Source of the DNA: JBBPYC01 sp038200275
GTDB taxonomy: Bacteria; Pseudomonadota; Gammaproteobacteria; Burkholderiales; Burkholderiaceae_C
Assembly: GCA_038200275.1 (NCBI GenBank)
Contig: JBBPYC010000042.1
Span: 128,104 to 192,103, forward strand
DNA: 64,000 nt
Direction: 5' to 3'
The position numbers and the translations under genes are program-made. A model generated the notes under the pieces. That model searched no databases and was not told the DNA's origin. It saw only the letters and a program-made list of their open reading frames with translations. Shown here in pieces: positions 8,773 to 18,126 of the stretch (the stretch's first letter is position 1; each line of letters begins with the position of its first letter).

Positions 8773-8822
8773 CATCTGCTTGTAGCACCGGAGAAGGGCT
8801 TGCAATGCAAATCGACTGCGAA

Positions 8823-9605
8823 TTAAACGTCACACCAGTCGTATCCCTGCGCCGCATCGGCGATGCCAATGTCCGATGGGTCGCAACCCAGCGCAGCCAC
8901 CAGTGTCTCTCGCACCAAATCAGGATGGTTGTTCTGCTTGCTTAAATGTGCTGCAACCACGCGATGCAGCGGACCTGATCCTGCTACAGATTGCGCAATC
9001 TCTGCACTGACTGCGTTGGCCAGATGGCCATAAGGGCCTGCCACACGGTTTTTCAGGAACGCTGGATAGCGTGATGCGGCCAGCATGTCTGGATCGTGAT
9101 TGCACTCGAGCAACAGCACCGCGCATCCGCTCAATGCCGACAAGACGCGCGGTGTGATGTGCCCCAAATCGGTCGTGATGCCGAGACGGGTCGCGCCGTC
9201 GCTGCAAGTCAGCTGCAGTGGTTCGCGTGCATCGTGGGGCACGGTAAATGGCTGAACCAAAAGCTCGCCAATGCCGATGTCGGCGCCGTTGCTGGCAATC
9301 TGCAGCAGACCATCGAAGTCGGGCGTACCGATCGCTGCATGCGTGCCGTGGCTCATCCAGACCGGAATGCGTTCACGCAATGAAAGCGCATGCGCGCAGC
9401 CGATGTGGTCTCCATGTTCGTGCGTGACGAAGATCGCATCAAGCTGGTCGGCGCGCAAACCAGCGCGCTTCAAGCGAGCATCGAGTGCTTTCAGGCGGAG
9501 CCCGCAATCGATGAGGAGGCGAGTCGGCAACCCATTGCCTGAGCGCGCTTCGACCACCGTCGCGTTCCCACTGCTGCCGCTGCCCAGACTTGTGAAACGC
9601 AACAT
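8823..9605 (-). CDS. MBL-fold metallo-hydrolase (YycJ-like)
   Basis: 260 aa from ATG 9605 (N-terminus MLRFTSLGSGSSGNATVVEA); an upstream alternative adds six residues. The metallo-beta-lactamase signature THEHGDHIGC (HxHxDH at residues 62-67) gives two-metal binding; further ligands are in TVPHDA and ECNHD. LGSGSSGNA at the start is typical of the YycJ/WalJ-like branch. Those members have been described as nucleases or regulators of cell-wall homeostasis, but the substrate of beta-proteobacterial members is unclear. It is transcribed with bamC and dapA upstream on the same strand (103-bp gap), an order I know from other Burkholderiales. Confidence 0.88.
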   Translation of the reverse strand: MLRFTSLGSGSSGNATVVEARSGNGLPTRLLIDCGLRLKALDARLKRAGLRADQLDAIFVTHEHGDHIGCAHALSLRERIPVWMSHGTHAAIGTPDFDGLLQIASNGADIGIGELLVQPFTVPHDAREPLQLTCSDGATRLGITTDLGHITPRVLSALSGCAVLLLECNHDPDMLAASRYPAFLKNRVAGPYGHLANAVSAEIAQSVAGSGPLHRVVAAHLSKQNNHPDLVRETLVAALGCDPSDIGIADAAQGYDWCDV

Positions 9606-9707
9606 GACTTGAGAGGCTCTCAAAACGGAGCGGTACAGGCAGGTAGCTCGCGGTCCGACACCACACGTGCGACCTTTAGCGGACCTTACCTGGTTGCGAC
9701 ATTCGGA

Positions 9708-10814
9708 TTACCTCAGGTCGTCTGCAATCACTTTGACGATCCGCTGCGCGTTGGTCGATCGCTGTGGCGCTCCGTCGGTGCCAAGCACCGAGACCGTGCT
9801 CGTGTTGCCTTCGCCTTTGACTGCGATCTGGTACTTCAATGGAGGCGCTGCTGGTCCGCTGCCGAATATCTTATTGAAAAAGCCCGGTTCCTTGCGATCC
9901 GGATTCGGCTCTACGTAGCGGACGAAATACAAGCCCTTGGTGCGATCTCGATCCTCCACCGTAAAACCGGTGCGGTCCAGCGCCAACCCCACACGCCGCC
10001 AGGCGCGGTCAAAGCCGTCATCGACGATCACCGCCGGCGTGCCATCCACATTGGCAACCCGGGCTGAAGGGGGCGCGACCTGGGGCGAGGCGATCAAACT
10101 CTTCGATGCCTCCTCGGATGCACCAAGCTTGACCATTAAACGGCGCAGAAACTCGGCCTCCAATTCCGGGTTCGGCGGCCGCGGTTGCCAGACCGTTCGG
10201 TCCTTTGCGCTGCTGGCATAGACCTCTTCCATGCCGCGATGACTCACGAAGATTTCGGTTTTCCCGTCGCCAGTGCGTTCGAGCCGAGTGCGGAACTTGT
10301 CGCGCTCGCTTGACGAGTAAGCCGAATCAAACACCTTGCCGATCGTGCGACGGATGAAGTCCTGCGGAATCTTGGCGCGGTTTTCCGCCCAGTCGGTTTC
10401 CATGATGCCGAGGTTGCGCTGGTCAATGGCCAGCAGGAACCCATTGTCTTGCCAGAAATCTCGAATCGGCTCCCAAAGCTTGTCAGCCGGGCGGTCGACC
10501 ACCAGCCAGCGCTGGTTGCCGTCGCGTTCGATGCGCATGTCGCCAACCGAGCGCGCTGCGGTCGGCAGCGCAGATTGCGCTGCCTGATCTCGGCCGCTTT
10601 GATAACCGCTGGCTGTGACAGCAGTACCGCCCGGCACACCGTAGCGTGTTTCGCGCGACGGTTGGGTCAGGTCCGGCGGGACTTCAAGCGAGGGGGCTGC
10701 TCCTGCGCTTTTGTAGTCGATCTTGTCGCCTTCGAGCACCGAGCAACCGGCAACGGCGAAGGCCAGGCCAGCAAGCGCGACGTGCCTTGCGAACTGCATA
10801 GATTGAATGGTCAT
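9708..10814 (-). CDS. bamC: outer-membrane protein assembly factor BamC (NlpB-type lipoprotein)
   Basis: Lipoprotein of the BAM complex, which inserts beta-barrel proteins into the outer membrane. 368 aa if started at ATG 10814; an internal ATG five codons on would also keep the signal peptide. Lipobox AVAGC, Cys at residue 24. The mature N-terminus (DKIDYKSAG, then PPDLTQPSRETRYG) matches the unstructured BamC segment that binds BamD. Two helix-grip domains follow: the first around GDMRIERDGNQRWLVVDRPA and the second around FDRAWRRVGLALDRTGFTVE with YFVRYVEP. Gene order dapA-bamC fits E. coli (dapA-nlpB). No clear ribosome site at either start. Confidence 0.92.
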   Translation of the reverse strand: MTIQSMQFARHVALAGLAFAVAGCSVLEGDKIDYKSAGAAPSLEVPPDLTQPSRETRYGVPGGTAVTASGYQSGRDQAAQSALPTAARSVGDMRIERDGNQRWLVVDRPADKLWEPIRDFWQDNGFLLAIDQRNLGIMETDWAENRAKIPQDFIRRTIGKVFDSAYSSSERDKFRTRLERTGDGKTEIFVSHRGMEEVYASSAKDRTVWQPRPPNPELEAEFLRRLMVKLGASEEASKSLIASPQVAPPSARVANVDGTPAVIVDDGFDRAWRRVGLALDRTGFTVEDRDRTKGLYFVRYVEPNPDRKEPGFFNKIFGSGPAAPPLKYQIAVKGEGNTSTVSVLGTDGAPQRSTNAQRIVKVIADDLR

Positions 10815-10890
10815 CTTTTGGTGAATGGAGAGAAGGGACCGCTGACAGAGGCAGCGGGTGGCAGGGTCGAGGGCAAGCGTTTGATGCGCT

Positions 10891-11775
10891 CTACAGCAGT
10901 TCACCAGTGCGAAGTGCCGATTCGACGATTGCCACATGGGCGTCTTGCATCGGAGTCATCGGCAGCCGCAGCGCAGCGCCACAAAGACCCAGCCGGGCCA
11001 TTGCCCACTTGACCGGGCCCGGACTCGGCTCGCAAAACAGGTGCTTGTGCAGCGGCAACAGTCGGTGCTGGATTCGCATCGCCGCACGCGCGTCCCCGGC
11101 AAGCGCGGCCACACACAGCTCGTGCATCGCGCGCGGTGCGACGTTGGCCGTCACGCTGACATTGCCTTGGCCGCCGCACAACATCAATGCCACCGCGGTG
11201 GCGTCGTCGCCGGAATACACCGCAAAGTCGTTCGGCACCGCACCAATCAGCCACTGCGCACGCTCGAGGTCACCCGTGGCTTCCTTGATGCCGACAATGC
11301 CCGGCAACTGCGCCAACCGCAGCACGGTATCGTGCTGCAGATCTGCCACCGTGCGGCTTGGCACGTTGTAGAGAATCATCGGCAGATCGGCCACCGCTTC
11401 GGCGATGGCCTTGAAGTGTCGGTACAGGCCTTCCTGCGTCGGCTTGTTGTAGTAAGGCACCACCTGCAACTGGCAGTCGGCACCCACTTCTTTCGCGAAA
11501 CGGGCCAGTTCAATGGCTTCGGCGGTTGAATTGGCGCCGCAGCCGGCCATGATGGGGACCCGACCACGCGCCTGCTCGACCGATATGCGAATGATCTCGC
11601 AGTGCTCATCAACCGTGACCGTGGGCGATTCGCCGGTGGTGCCGACCACGCCGATGCAGTCGGTGCCTTCGTCGATGTGCCAGTCGATCAGGCGCCGGAG
11701 TGCGGGATAGTCGACGCTGCCGTCGTCGTGCATCGGCGTCACGATCGCCACAATGCTGCCAGTAATGGGTGTCAT
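10891..11775 (-). CDS. dapA: 4-hydroxy-tetrahydrodipicolinate synthase
   Basis: Condenses pyruvate with aspartate semialdehyde, the first committed step towards diaminopimelate and lysine. 294 aa from ATG 11775, the usual DapA length; an in-frame ATG ten codons upstream is possible. Seen: GTTGESPTV near residues 46-54 (pyruvate-binding Thr-Thr), ILYNVPSRT with Tyr136 of the proton relay, and the Schiff-base Lys164 in GIKEATGD. The dapA-bamC-MBL order on one strand suggests a transcription unit with a 76-bp gap to bamC. Diaminopimelate links it to peptidoglycan, in keeping with its envelope neighbours. Confidence 0.96.
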   Translation of the reverse strand: MTPITGSIVAIVTPMHDDGSVDYPALRRLIDWHIDEGTDCIGVVGTTGESPTVTVDEHCEIIRISVEQARGRVPIMAGCGANSTAEAIELARFAKEVGADCQLQVVPYYNKPTQEGLYRHFKAIAEAVADLPMILYNVPSRTVADLQHDTVLRLAQLPGIVGIKEATGDLERAQWLIGAVPNDFAVYSGDDATAVALMLCGGQGNVSVTANVAPRAMHELCVAALAGDARAAMRIQHRLLPLHKHLFCEPSPGPVKWAMARLGLCGAALRLPMTPMQDAHVAIVESALRTGELL

Positions 11776-11864
11776 GTGCGTGCGCGGTAAACCATGTTGC
11801 TGCATTTTAGTGCGTGACCTTTGTCACAAGCGGAGGCAAAAAGTACGGGACACGTTGCAGCCGT

Positions 11865-12461
11865 TCAATCCTTGGAACCGGTTCGAGGAGCCGTGCGAGA
11901 CCACCAGGCTGCGATGTGGCTGTGCACACGTCGGCGCAGTCGCCCTGCGGCCTGCCACATCGCAGATTCGTGCACTTGTCTCAGCAAATCGTCTTTCCAG
12001 TGCTTCCAGCGCGGATACCAATGGGCAAACCAGGAAATCTGCATCAACGCGGGCTGCGTCAAAACGAACAGGCGGGCGACGACCGCGGTGCCGGCGAGCT
12101 TGGCGGCGATCAGCAGCACGACACCGCTTGCCACGTGGCCGGCGCTGAACAGCCACAGCGCAGCCAGTTTGACCGGCAGCAGTGCAACTGCCGGCACTGC
12201 GAAGGCCAGCAGGGCGGCACGGGGTGGCAGCCCTGCGATCCACTTCTCGACATTCCGCAGGATAGGAAGCCCGCCAAGCCAGGCCGCCGCAGCGGCAAGT
12301 GGCGCCCAGCCCCACTCCTCGAACAGCAGTGCGAGCACGACGAATGGCACCGCAACGGCGCGCAGCGCACGACGCAACAGCTCAGTCAATTCAGCACGGC
12401 GCCGGTATGCGTTCCGAAAAGGAATTGTGTCGTCCGCATCATCCTGCAACCGCACAAACAA
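11865..12461 (-). CDS. integral membrane protein of unknown function
   Basis: 198 aa with at least three hydrophobic stretches: about 35-47 (AVAVPFVVLALLFEEWGW), 82-103 (LLAFAVPAVALLPVKLAALWLF) and 107-131 (HVASGVVLLIAAKLAGTAVV). The C-terminus is basic and Trp-rich (WFAHWYPRWKHWKDDLLRQ). The first codon would be TTG 12461 or GTG 12455; no ATG lies near. The 5' end overlaps the 3' end of the DUF1223 reading frame by 23 bp, so it was probably expressed by coupling to that gene. I do not recognise the family. The C-terminal part downstream of the helices is likely cytoplasmic by the positive-inside rule. Confidence 0.7.
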   Translation of the reverse strand: MFVRLQDDADDTIPFRNAYRRRAELTELLRRALRAVAVPFVVLALLFEEWGWAPLAAAAAWLGGLPILRNVEKWIAGLPPRAALLAFAVPAVALLPVKLAALWLFSAGHVASGVVLLIAAKLAGTAVVARLFVLTQPALMQISWFAHWYPRWKHWKDDLLRQVHESAMWQAAGRLRRRVHSHIAAWWSRTAPRTGSKD

Positions 12462-13278
12462 GGCTGATTGCTTGCATCACCTCGTCGTCGACTGGGTCCA
12501 GCACGACAAGATTGATTTGCCGGGGATGCAAAGGACCGACTGCGATGGGACGAATCGACAACGCGACCTTGCCCTGATAGGCGCCCATCGGCACATATTG
12601 GCGAACCACAAAGTCGTGCGCCAAAGTGTTGCCCGCGTTCTCGCTTGCTGCCACCTTGGACGTGTGCCCGTGCTCCGTCACCGACCAGTAAGCCGACCAC
12701 CTGAGGTCGCGGCCTGCCAAGGGTCCGACCTTGGCCGTAAATTGATCGCCATCCGCATCGGCACTCACGTGATGCAGCGTGATCGACGCCCGTGCGGAAA
12801 CGGTCGCAGCAGCTGTCGCAGCAGCGGAGCCTCCCCAATCGCGCCAGTCATTCCCGTTGCGCAACAACTGGGGCGTATAGAGGCTGGAGCGACCCTGCGC
12901 AGCGGCAATCATGCGTTGTCAGGCGGTGAATGCCGGTTTTGCAAACCGATCGGCCCAGCCGATGTAGTCCCAATACCCCACATGGAACGCTTGCACCACC
13001 ACGTGGCCTTGCTGGGCTTGCGACTTCAAGGTGGACAGCCAGCGTTCGGCTGGAGGGCAGGAGCTGCATCCTTCCGACGTGTACAACTCGATGACAGGCG
13101 TGATCGTCGGGCCGGAGGACTGCGCCTGACACCCGTCGGCGAACGCAGGCGTCAGCGTTGCGGTCAGACTGGTAGCCACCCCGGCCAGCGTCAGGGCTCG
13201 GCGCAAAGGCCAAGAATTTCGTTTCGAACGACCGATTCGAAGGGGACTCTCAAATGCGTCTGACTTGGTGATGAGCAT
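12439..13278 (-). pseudogene. DUF1223 (thioredoxin-like) exported protein interrupted by one in-frame TGA
   Basis: DUF1223 proteins are thioredoxin-fold secreted proteins of unknown role. The first part (119 codons) has a signal peptide (RRALTLAGVATSLTATL, then AFA) and the family motif VIELYTSEGCSSCPPAE with a CxxC pair. It ends FAKPAFTA at a TGA (complement of 12919-12921). The same frame continues QRMIAAAQGRSSLYTPQLL for 159 more codons to 12439. Family members read about F-T-A-R-Q-R here, so TGA replaces an Arg codon, most simply CGA to TGA. The joined product would be about 279 aa, a normal DUF1223 length, and both halves look otherwise intact. Recent nonsense mutation, sequencing error or read-through are all possible. 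Confidence 0.85.
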
Positions 13279-13314
13279 TGTTGGCCCTTTGCTTTTTCCT
13301 ATGGGTTGTCTCGG

Positions 13315-14877
13315 TCACTGCGGCATGGGGCTGATTTCCCACTGCTGCAATACACGGCCAAGACCATCCACGCTTTCCAGCCGCACGTCAAACCCCCAGA
13401 GCCGCGCCACGTGTTTGAGCACTTCACTGGCTTCGTCGTTCAACGAACGATTGTCATGCCGCGTGTGGCGCAATGTCAGCGCGCGGTCGCCACGCGCGTT
13501 CACGTTCCATATCTGGATGTCGGGCTCGCGGGAATTCAAGTCGTACTGTCGCGACAGCGCTTCGCGCACCAAGCGGTAGCCGTTGTCGTCGTGGATCGCG
13601 GAGATCTCGAGTTCGCTTTTCTCCGCATCGTCGAGGACGGAAAACAGCCGCATCTCGCGCATCAGTCGCGGCGACAGGAATTGCCCGATGAAGCTTTCGT
13701 CCTTGAAGTGCCGCATCGCGTAATCAAGTGTCTTCTGCCAGTCAGAGCCAGCGATATCCGGAAACCAGCGGCGATCCTCGACAGTGGGCGATTCACAGAT
13801 GCGCCGAACGTCTTGGTAGAGCCCGAAGCCCAGGGCGTACGGGTTGATGCCGCTGTAATGTGGATGGGCTGCTGACGGCTGAGACACCACGTTCGTGTGC
13901 GAGCTCAAGAACTCGATCATGAAACCGTCCGACAGGCGACCGTCGTCGTACATCGTGTTGAGCAGCGTGTGATGCCAGAACGTGGCCCAACCTTCGTTCA
14001 TGACCTGGGTCTGGCGTTGAGGGTAGAAATACTGCGCGACCTTGCGAACGATGCGCACGATCTCGCGCTGCCAGGGTTCCAGCAAGGGCGCGTTCTTCTC
14101 GATGAAGTACAGCAGATTTTCCTGCGGCTCCGCTGGAAAGCGCTGTGCCTTTTCCTCGTGCTGGCGGGCCCCCGTGCGGGGCAGCGTGCGCCACAGGTCG
14201 TTGATTTGGCGCTGCATGTATTCCTCGCGCTCTTTGGAGCGGGCTTGCTCCTGCGAGAGTGAGAGTTTTTGTGGCCGCCGGTAGCGGTCCACGCCGTGGT
14301 TCATCAACGCATGGCAACTGTCGAGCAACTGTTCGACAGCATCCACGCCGTGTCGCTCTTCGCAGTTGGAGACGTAATTGCGCGCATACACCAGGTAATC
14401 GATGATGGACGACGCATCGGTCCACATCCGAAACAAATAGTTGCCCTTGAAAAACGAGTTGTGGCCGTAGCACGCGTGCGCGATCACAAGAGCCTGCATC
14501 GGCATCGTGTTTTCTTCCATTAAGTACGCGATGCAGGGGTTCGAGTTGATCACGATCTCGTACGCAAGCCCCATCTGGCCGCGGCGGTAGCTCTTCTCGG
14601 TCGAGATGAACTGCTTGCCGAACGACCAATGTCGGTAGTTCACCGGCATTGCAACAGACGCATACGCATCGATCATCTGCTCGGCCGTGATCACCTCGAG
14701 CTGCACTGGATAGGTGTCCAAGCCGAAGCGCTCGGCATAGCGCGCGATCGCTGCATGATAGGTTTCGATCAGCTCGAACGTCCATTCGGACGGGCTTGAC
14801 AACAGTCCACCGGCAAAGCCGCCGCCGGGGTGAACCGCAACCTGCGCCGCGCGATCGACCCGTGCTTCGGTGTTCAT
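13315..14877 (-). CDS. SpoVR family protein (YcgB-like)
   Basis: 520 aa from ATG 14877, overlapping the preceding yeaH-like gene by 4 nt. SpoVR/YcgB proteins are conserved and soluble, with no established biochemical function; the Bacillus member affects spore cortex formation. Here they travel with PrkA and YeaH, as in this window. Recognisable stretches are EWTFELIETYHAAIARYAER at the N-terminus, ACYGHNSFFKGNYLFRMWTD, QVMNEGWATFWHHTLLN (HxxH-like, possibly metal-binding), YSGINPYALGFGLYQDVRRI and QFLSPRLMREMRLF. Last gene of a three-gene unit prkA-yeaH-spoVR. Family identification is firm; function is unknown. Confidence 0.93.
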   Translation of the reverse strand: MNTEARVDRAAQVAVHPGGGFAGGLLSSPSEWTFELIETYHAAIARYAERFGLDTYPVQLEVITAEQMIDAYASVAMPVNYRHWSFGKQFISTEKSYRRGQMGLAYEIVINSNPCIAYLMEENTMPMQALVIAHACYGHNSFFKGNYLFRMWTDASSIIDYLVYARNYVSNCEERHGVDAVEQLLDSCHALMNHGVDRYRRPQKLSLSQEQARSKEREEYMQRQINDLWRTLPRTGARQHEEKAQRFPAEPQENLLYFIEKNAPLLEPWQREIVRIVRKVAQYFYPQRQTQVMNEGWATFWHHTLLNTMYDDGRLSDGFMIEFLSSHTNVVSQPSAAHPHYSGINPYALGFGLYQDVRRICESPTVEDRRWFPDIAGSDWQKTLDYAMRHFKDESFIGQFLSPRLMREMRLFSVLDDAEKSELEISAIHDDNGYRLVREALSRQYDLNSREPDIQIWNVNARGDRALTLRHTRHDNRSLNDEASEVLKHVARLWGFDVRLESVDGLGRVLQQWEISPMPQ

Positions 14878-16145
14878 GCGCTCACCTCTTTTTTGAACAG
14901 CTCCCGGAACACCGGGTAAATGTCGGCGGGTGTGGTGATCTTCTGCATCGCAAAGCGTGGATTGGCTGCCGCAACCGCGCAGTATTCGTCCCAAAGATTC
15001 TGATTTTCTTCAGCGACCTGGACATAGGCGTAATAGCGGCACGCGGGCACCAGCTTGTCGTTCAGCAACTGGCGGCACAGTGTTGAGTCCTGCGGCCAGT
15101 TGTCGCCGTCCGAGGCTTGTGCGCCGTAGATGTTCCACTCGCTGCCGCGGTAACGCGCCTCGATGATCTCGTGCATCAGCTTCAGGGCACTCGACACGAC
15201 GGTGCCACCGCTCTCTGTCGACTGGAAGAACGCTTCTTCCTCCACTTCAGCTGCCTGGGTGTGATGCCGGATGAACACCACATCGGTCTGTTCGTACTGG
15301 CGCGAGAGGAACAGATACAGCAGGATGAAAAAGCGTTTGGCAATGTCTTTACGTGCCTCGTCCATCGAGCCAGAAACATCCATCACGCAGAACATCACCG
15401 CTTTGGCCACCGGCATTGGAACTTTCACGCGGTTGCGGTAGCGCAAGTCGAATGGATCGAGAAACGGAATGCGTGCAATTCGATGTCGCAACGCATCCAC
15501 TTGCGTGCGCAGCGCCGCAAGTTCCAACGGCGGCAGCGTCGGGTCCTGTTCCGCCAGGCTGAGTTGCAGCTCGACTGATTGCAGTTCGCGCTGCGGCCCG
15601 CTGCCCATGGCGATGCGCCGCGACAGTCCCATGCGCATCGAGCGCACGACGTGCAGATTGGTTGGCGTGCCTTCTGACAAAAAACCGGCGCGGCGATATT
15701 TCCACTCGGGCGGATTTGTCAGCAACTGCGTTCGCACCAGGTGCGGCAGCGCCAGATCCTCAAAGAAATACTGCATGAACTCTTCACGCGAAATGCGGAA
15801 CACGAAATCGTCTTCGCTGCTGCCATCGGGCGCGCCACCCTGCCCACTGCCGCCTCCCCCCCCGCCTCGCGGCCGCTTGATGCGGTCGCCGCGCACGAAC
15901 TCCTCGTTGCCCGGATGCACCATCTCTCGCCTGCCGCCGTTCGCGTGCCCGAATGCGGGTTCCGACACATCGTGACGTGGCAATGAGACGTCTTCGCCTT
16001 GCTCCATGTCGCGAATGCCTCGACCAGAGACCGCTTGCTTGACGACTTCGCGAATTTGCTCGCGGTAGCGGCGCAGGAAACGCTCACGGTTGCCAATCGA
16101 CTTGTTTTTGCCGGACAAGCGGCGGTCGATCACGTGGTGCAGCAT
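14874..16145 (-). CDS. yeaH: YeaH/YhbH family protein (DUF444, von Willebrand A-like)
   Basis: 423 aa. The N-terminus (IDRRLSGKNKSIGNRERFLR) is the DUF444 signature. Gly-rich low complexity near residues 94-105 separates it from the central part. The C-terminal half is a von Willebrand A-type domain with a MIDAS-like metal site DVSGSMD at 256-262. The E. coli homologue is co-expressed with the kinase YeaG during nitrogen starvation and stationary phase; a direct biochemical role is not known. It sits 58 bp after prkA and overlaps spoVR by 4 nt, so the three are almost certainly one operon. Confidence 0.93.
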   Translation of the reverse strand: MLHHVIDRRLSGKNKSIGNRERFLRRYREQIREVVKQAVSGRGIRDMEQGEDVSLPRHDVSEPAFGHANGGRREMVHPGNEEFVRGDRIKRPRGGGGGGSGQGGAPDGSSEDDFVFRISREEFMQYFFEDLALPHLVRTQLLTNPPEWKYRRAGFLSEGTPTNLHVVRSMRMGLSRRIAMGSGPQRELQSVELQLSLAEQDPTLPPLELAALRTQVDALRHRIARIPFLDPFDLRYRNRVKVPMPVAKAVMFCVMDVSGSMDEARKDIAKRFFILLYLFLSRQYEQTDVVFIRHHTQAAEVEEEAFFQSTESGGTVVSSALKLMHEIIEARYRGSEWNIYGAQASDGDNWPQDSTLCRQLLNDKLVPACRYYAYVQVAEENQNLWDEYCAVAAANPRFAMQKITTPADIYPVFRELFKKEVSA

Positions 16146-16203
16146 GGCGGCTCCGGTTGGGCGATGCGTTTCGTTAACGGTAACTCAGTACAGCTGCAGG
16201 TTG

Positions 16204-18126
16204 CTAGGAGCTTTTTCGTACACGCAAGTACCATTCGCAGAGCAGCCGGACGTGTCGCGGCGTGTACCCTTTGTTCACCATCCGGTTGACAAAATCTTCG
16301 TGCTTTTTCTGCTCATCGGCGCTGGCCTTTGCGTTGAAGGAGATCACTGGCAGCAGATCCTCGGTGTTCGAAAACATCTTCTTCTCGATCACAGTGCGCA
16401 GTTTCTCGTAGCTGGTCCACAGCGGATTCTTGCCTGCATTGCCCGCGCGCGCGCGCAGTACGAAATTGACGATCTCGTTGCGGAAATCCTTTGGGTTGCT
16501 GATGCCTGCCGGTTTTTCAATTTTCTCCAACTCGGCGTTGAGCGCTCCGCGGTCGAAGCTTTCGCCGGTGTCTGCGTCGCGATACTCCTGATCCTGTATC
16601 CAGAAATCGGCGTAGGTGACGTAGCGATCGAAGATGTTCTGCCCATACTCGGAATAAGACTCGAGGTAGGCGGTCTGGATCTCCTTGCCGATGAATTCAG
16701 CATAGCGGGTCGCCAAGTTTTCCTTGATCAGCGCGAGGTATTTTTGTTCCGTTTCCGGTGGAAACTGCTCCCGCTCGATCTGCTGCTCCAGCACGTACAT
16801 CAGATGCACCGGGTTCGCTGCGATCTCGGTCGAGTCGAAATTAAATACCTTGGACAGAATCTTGAATGCGAACCGGGTCGAAATACCCGACATGCCTTCG
16901 TCGACTCCTGCATAGTCACGATATTCCTGATAGCTCTTGGCCTTCGGATCGGTGTCCTTCAGATTTTCACCGTCGTAGACCAGCATTTTGCTGAAGATGC
17001 TGGAATTCTCCGGTTGCTTGATGCGCGTGAGGACAGCGAACCTTGCCATCATCTTCAGTGTGCCGGGAGCGCAGGTGGACTCGGCCAACGAGGAATTGCG
17101 AATCAACTTCTCGTAGATTTGCACCTCCTCAGACGCGCGCAGGCAGTAGGGCACCTTGACTATGTAAATGCGGTCGAGGAACGCTTCGTTGTTTCGGTTG
17201 TTGCGAAACGCCTTCCACTCGCTCTCGTTGCTGTGCGCCATCACGATGCCATCGAACGGAATGGCGCCGAATCCTTCTGTGCCTTTGAAGTTGCCCTCCT
17301 GAGTCGCTGTCAGCAGCGGATGCAACACCTTGATCGGCGCCTTGAACATCTCGACGAACTCAAGCAAGCCTTGGTTGGCCAGACACAGGCCACCTGAGTA
17401 GCTGTAGGCATCGGGGTCGTCCTGCGCATACGTCTCGAGTTTGCGAATGTCGATCTTGCCGACCAGCGACGAGATGTCCTGGTTGTTTTCATCGCCCGGT
17501 TCCGTCTTGGCGATTGCATGCTGTTTAAGGATCGAAGGACGGCGCTTGACCACCCGAAACTGCCGTATATCCCCGCCGAATTCCTCCAAGCGCTTCACAG
17601 CCCAGGGCGACATGATGCGTTGCAGATAGCGCTGCGGTATGCCGTATTGCTGCTCCAACAGTGGCGCATCTTCAGCGTTGCTGAACAGGCTAAGCGGGGA
17701 TTCGTTGACCGGCGATCCCTTGATCGCATAGAACGGCACCTGCTCCATCAGTTGCTTGAGTCGCTCGGCAATCGAGGACTTGCCCCCGCCCACGGGCCCG
17801 AGCAAATACAGAATCTGTTTTTTTTCCTCCAGTCCCTGCGCTGCATGGCGGAAATAAGACACGACTTGTTCGATAGGCTCTTCCATACCGAAAAAGTCTT
17901 TGAAAGCGGGGTAGATCTTGATGACCTTGTTGCCGAACAGGCGCGACAGCCTGGCGTCGTCGCGGGTGGTCACGACTTCCGGTTCGCCAATCGCTGCCAA
18001 CATGCGTTCGGACGCCGTGGCGTACGCCAGCGGATCCGTGCGGCAGGCCTCCAGATACGCCTCAAGCGACATTTCCTCCTCGCGGGTCTGCTCGTACCTT
18101 GCGAGAAAATTGCCAACGACGTCCAT
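16204..18126 (-). CDS. prkA: PrkA family serine protein kinase (YeaG-like)
   Basis: 640 aa, the normal length. PrkA proteins combine an AAA+ ATPase core with a C-terminal kinase-like domain. In E. coli YeaG acts in sustained nitrogen starvation; in Bacillus PrkA affects sporulation. The Walker A motif LLGPVGGGKSSIAERLK is at residues 108-124. Typical segments follow: YAIKGSPVNESPLSLF, GLLEFVEMFKAPIKVLHPLL, IPFDGIVMAHSNESEWKAF and DRIYIVKVPYCLR (Walker B and sensor regions). ATG 18126 has a clear AAGGAGTCTCA ribosome site. It heads the prkA-yeaH-spoVR operon; about 560 bp of non-coding sequence lie upstream. I found no convincing sigma-54 or sigma-S promoter by eye. Confidence 0.95.
   Translation of the reverse strand: MDVVGNFLARYEQTREEEMSLEAYLEACRTDPLAYATASERMLAAIGEPEVVTTRDDARLSRLFGNKVIKIYPAFKDFFGMEEPIEQVVSYFRHAAQGLEEKKQILYLLGPVGGGKSSIAERLKQLMEQVPFYAIKGSPVNESPLSLFSNAEDAPLLEQQYGIPQRYLQRIMSPWAVKRLEEFGGDIRQFRVVKRRPSILKQHAIAKTEPGDENNQDISSLVGKIDIRKLETYAQDDPDAYSYSGGLCLANQGLLEFVEMFKAPIKVLHPLLTATQEGNFKGTEGFGAIPFDGIVMAHSNESEWKAFRNNRNNEAFLDRIYIVKVPYCLRASEEVQIYEKLIRNSSLAESTCAPGTLKMMARFAVLTRIKQPENSSIFSKMLVYDGENLKDTDPKAKSYQEYRDYAGVDEGMSGISTRFAFKILSKVFNFDSTEIAANPVHLMYVLEQQIEREQFPPETEQKYLALIKENLATRYAEFIGKEIQTAYLESYSEYGQNIFDRYVTYADFWIQDQEYRDADTGESFDRGALNAELEKIEKPAGISNPKDFRNEIVNFVLRARAGNAGKNPLWTSYEKLRTVIEKKMFSNTEDLLPVISFNAKASADEQKKHEDFVNRMVNKGYTPRHVRLLCEWYLRVRKSS

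Noticed and set aside
12919..12921. Selenocysteine codon in the DUF1223 gene
   Set aside because: Family members have Arg here, the CxxC motif is elsewhere, and no SECIS-like hairpin is apparent directly after the TGA.
11821..13263. 480-codon plus-strand frame across the membrane gene and DUF1223 region
   Set aside because: Composition is Arg/Ser/Ala-rich nonsense typical of antisense frames; both minus-strand genes show family or membrane character.
16090..17397. 435-codon frame opposite prkA
   Set aside because: Antisense shadow; prkA is complete with its Walker A motif and ribosome site.
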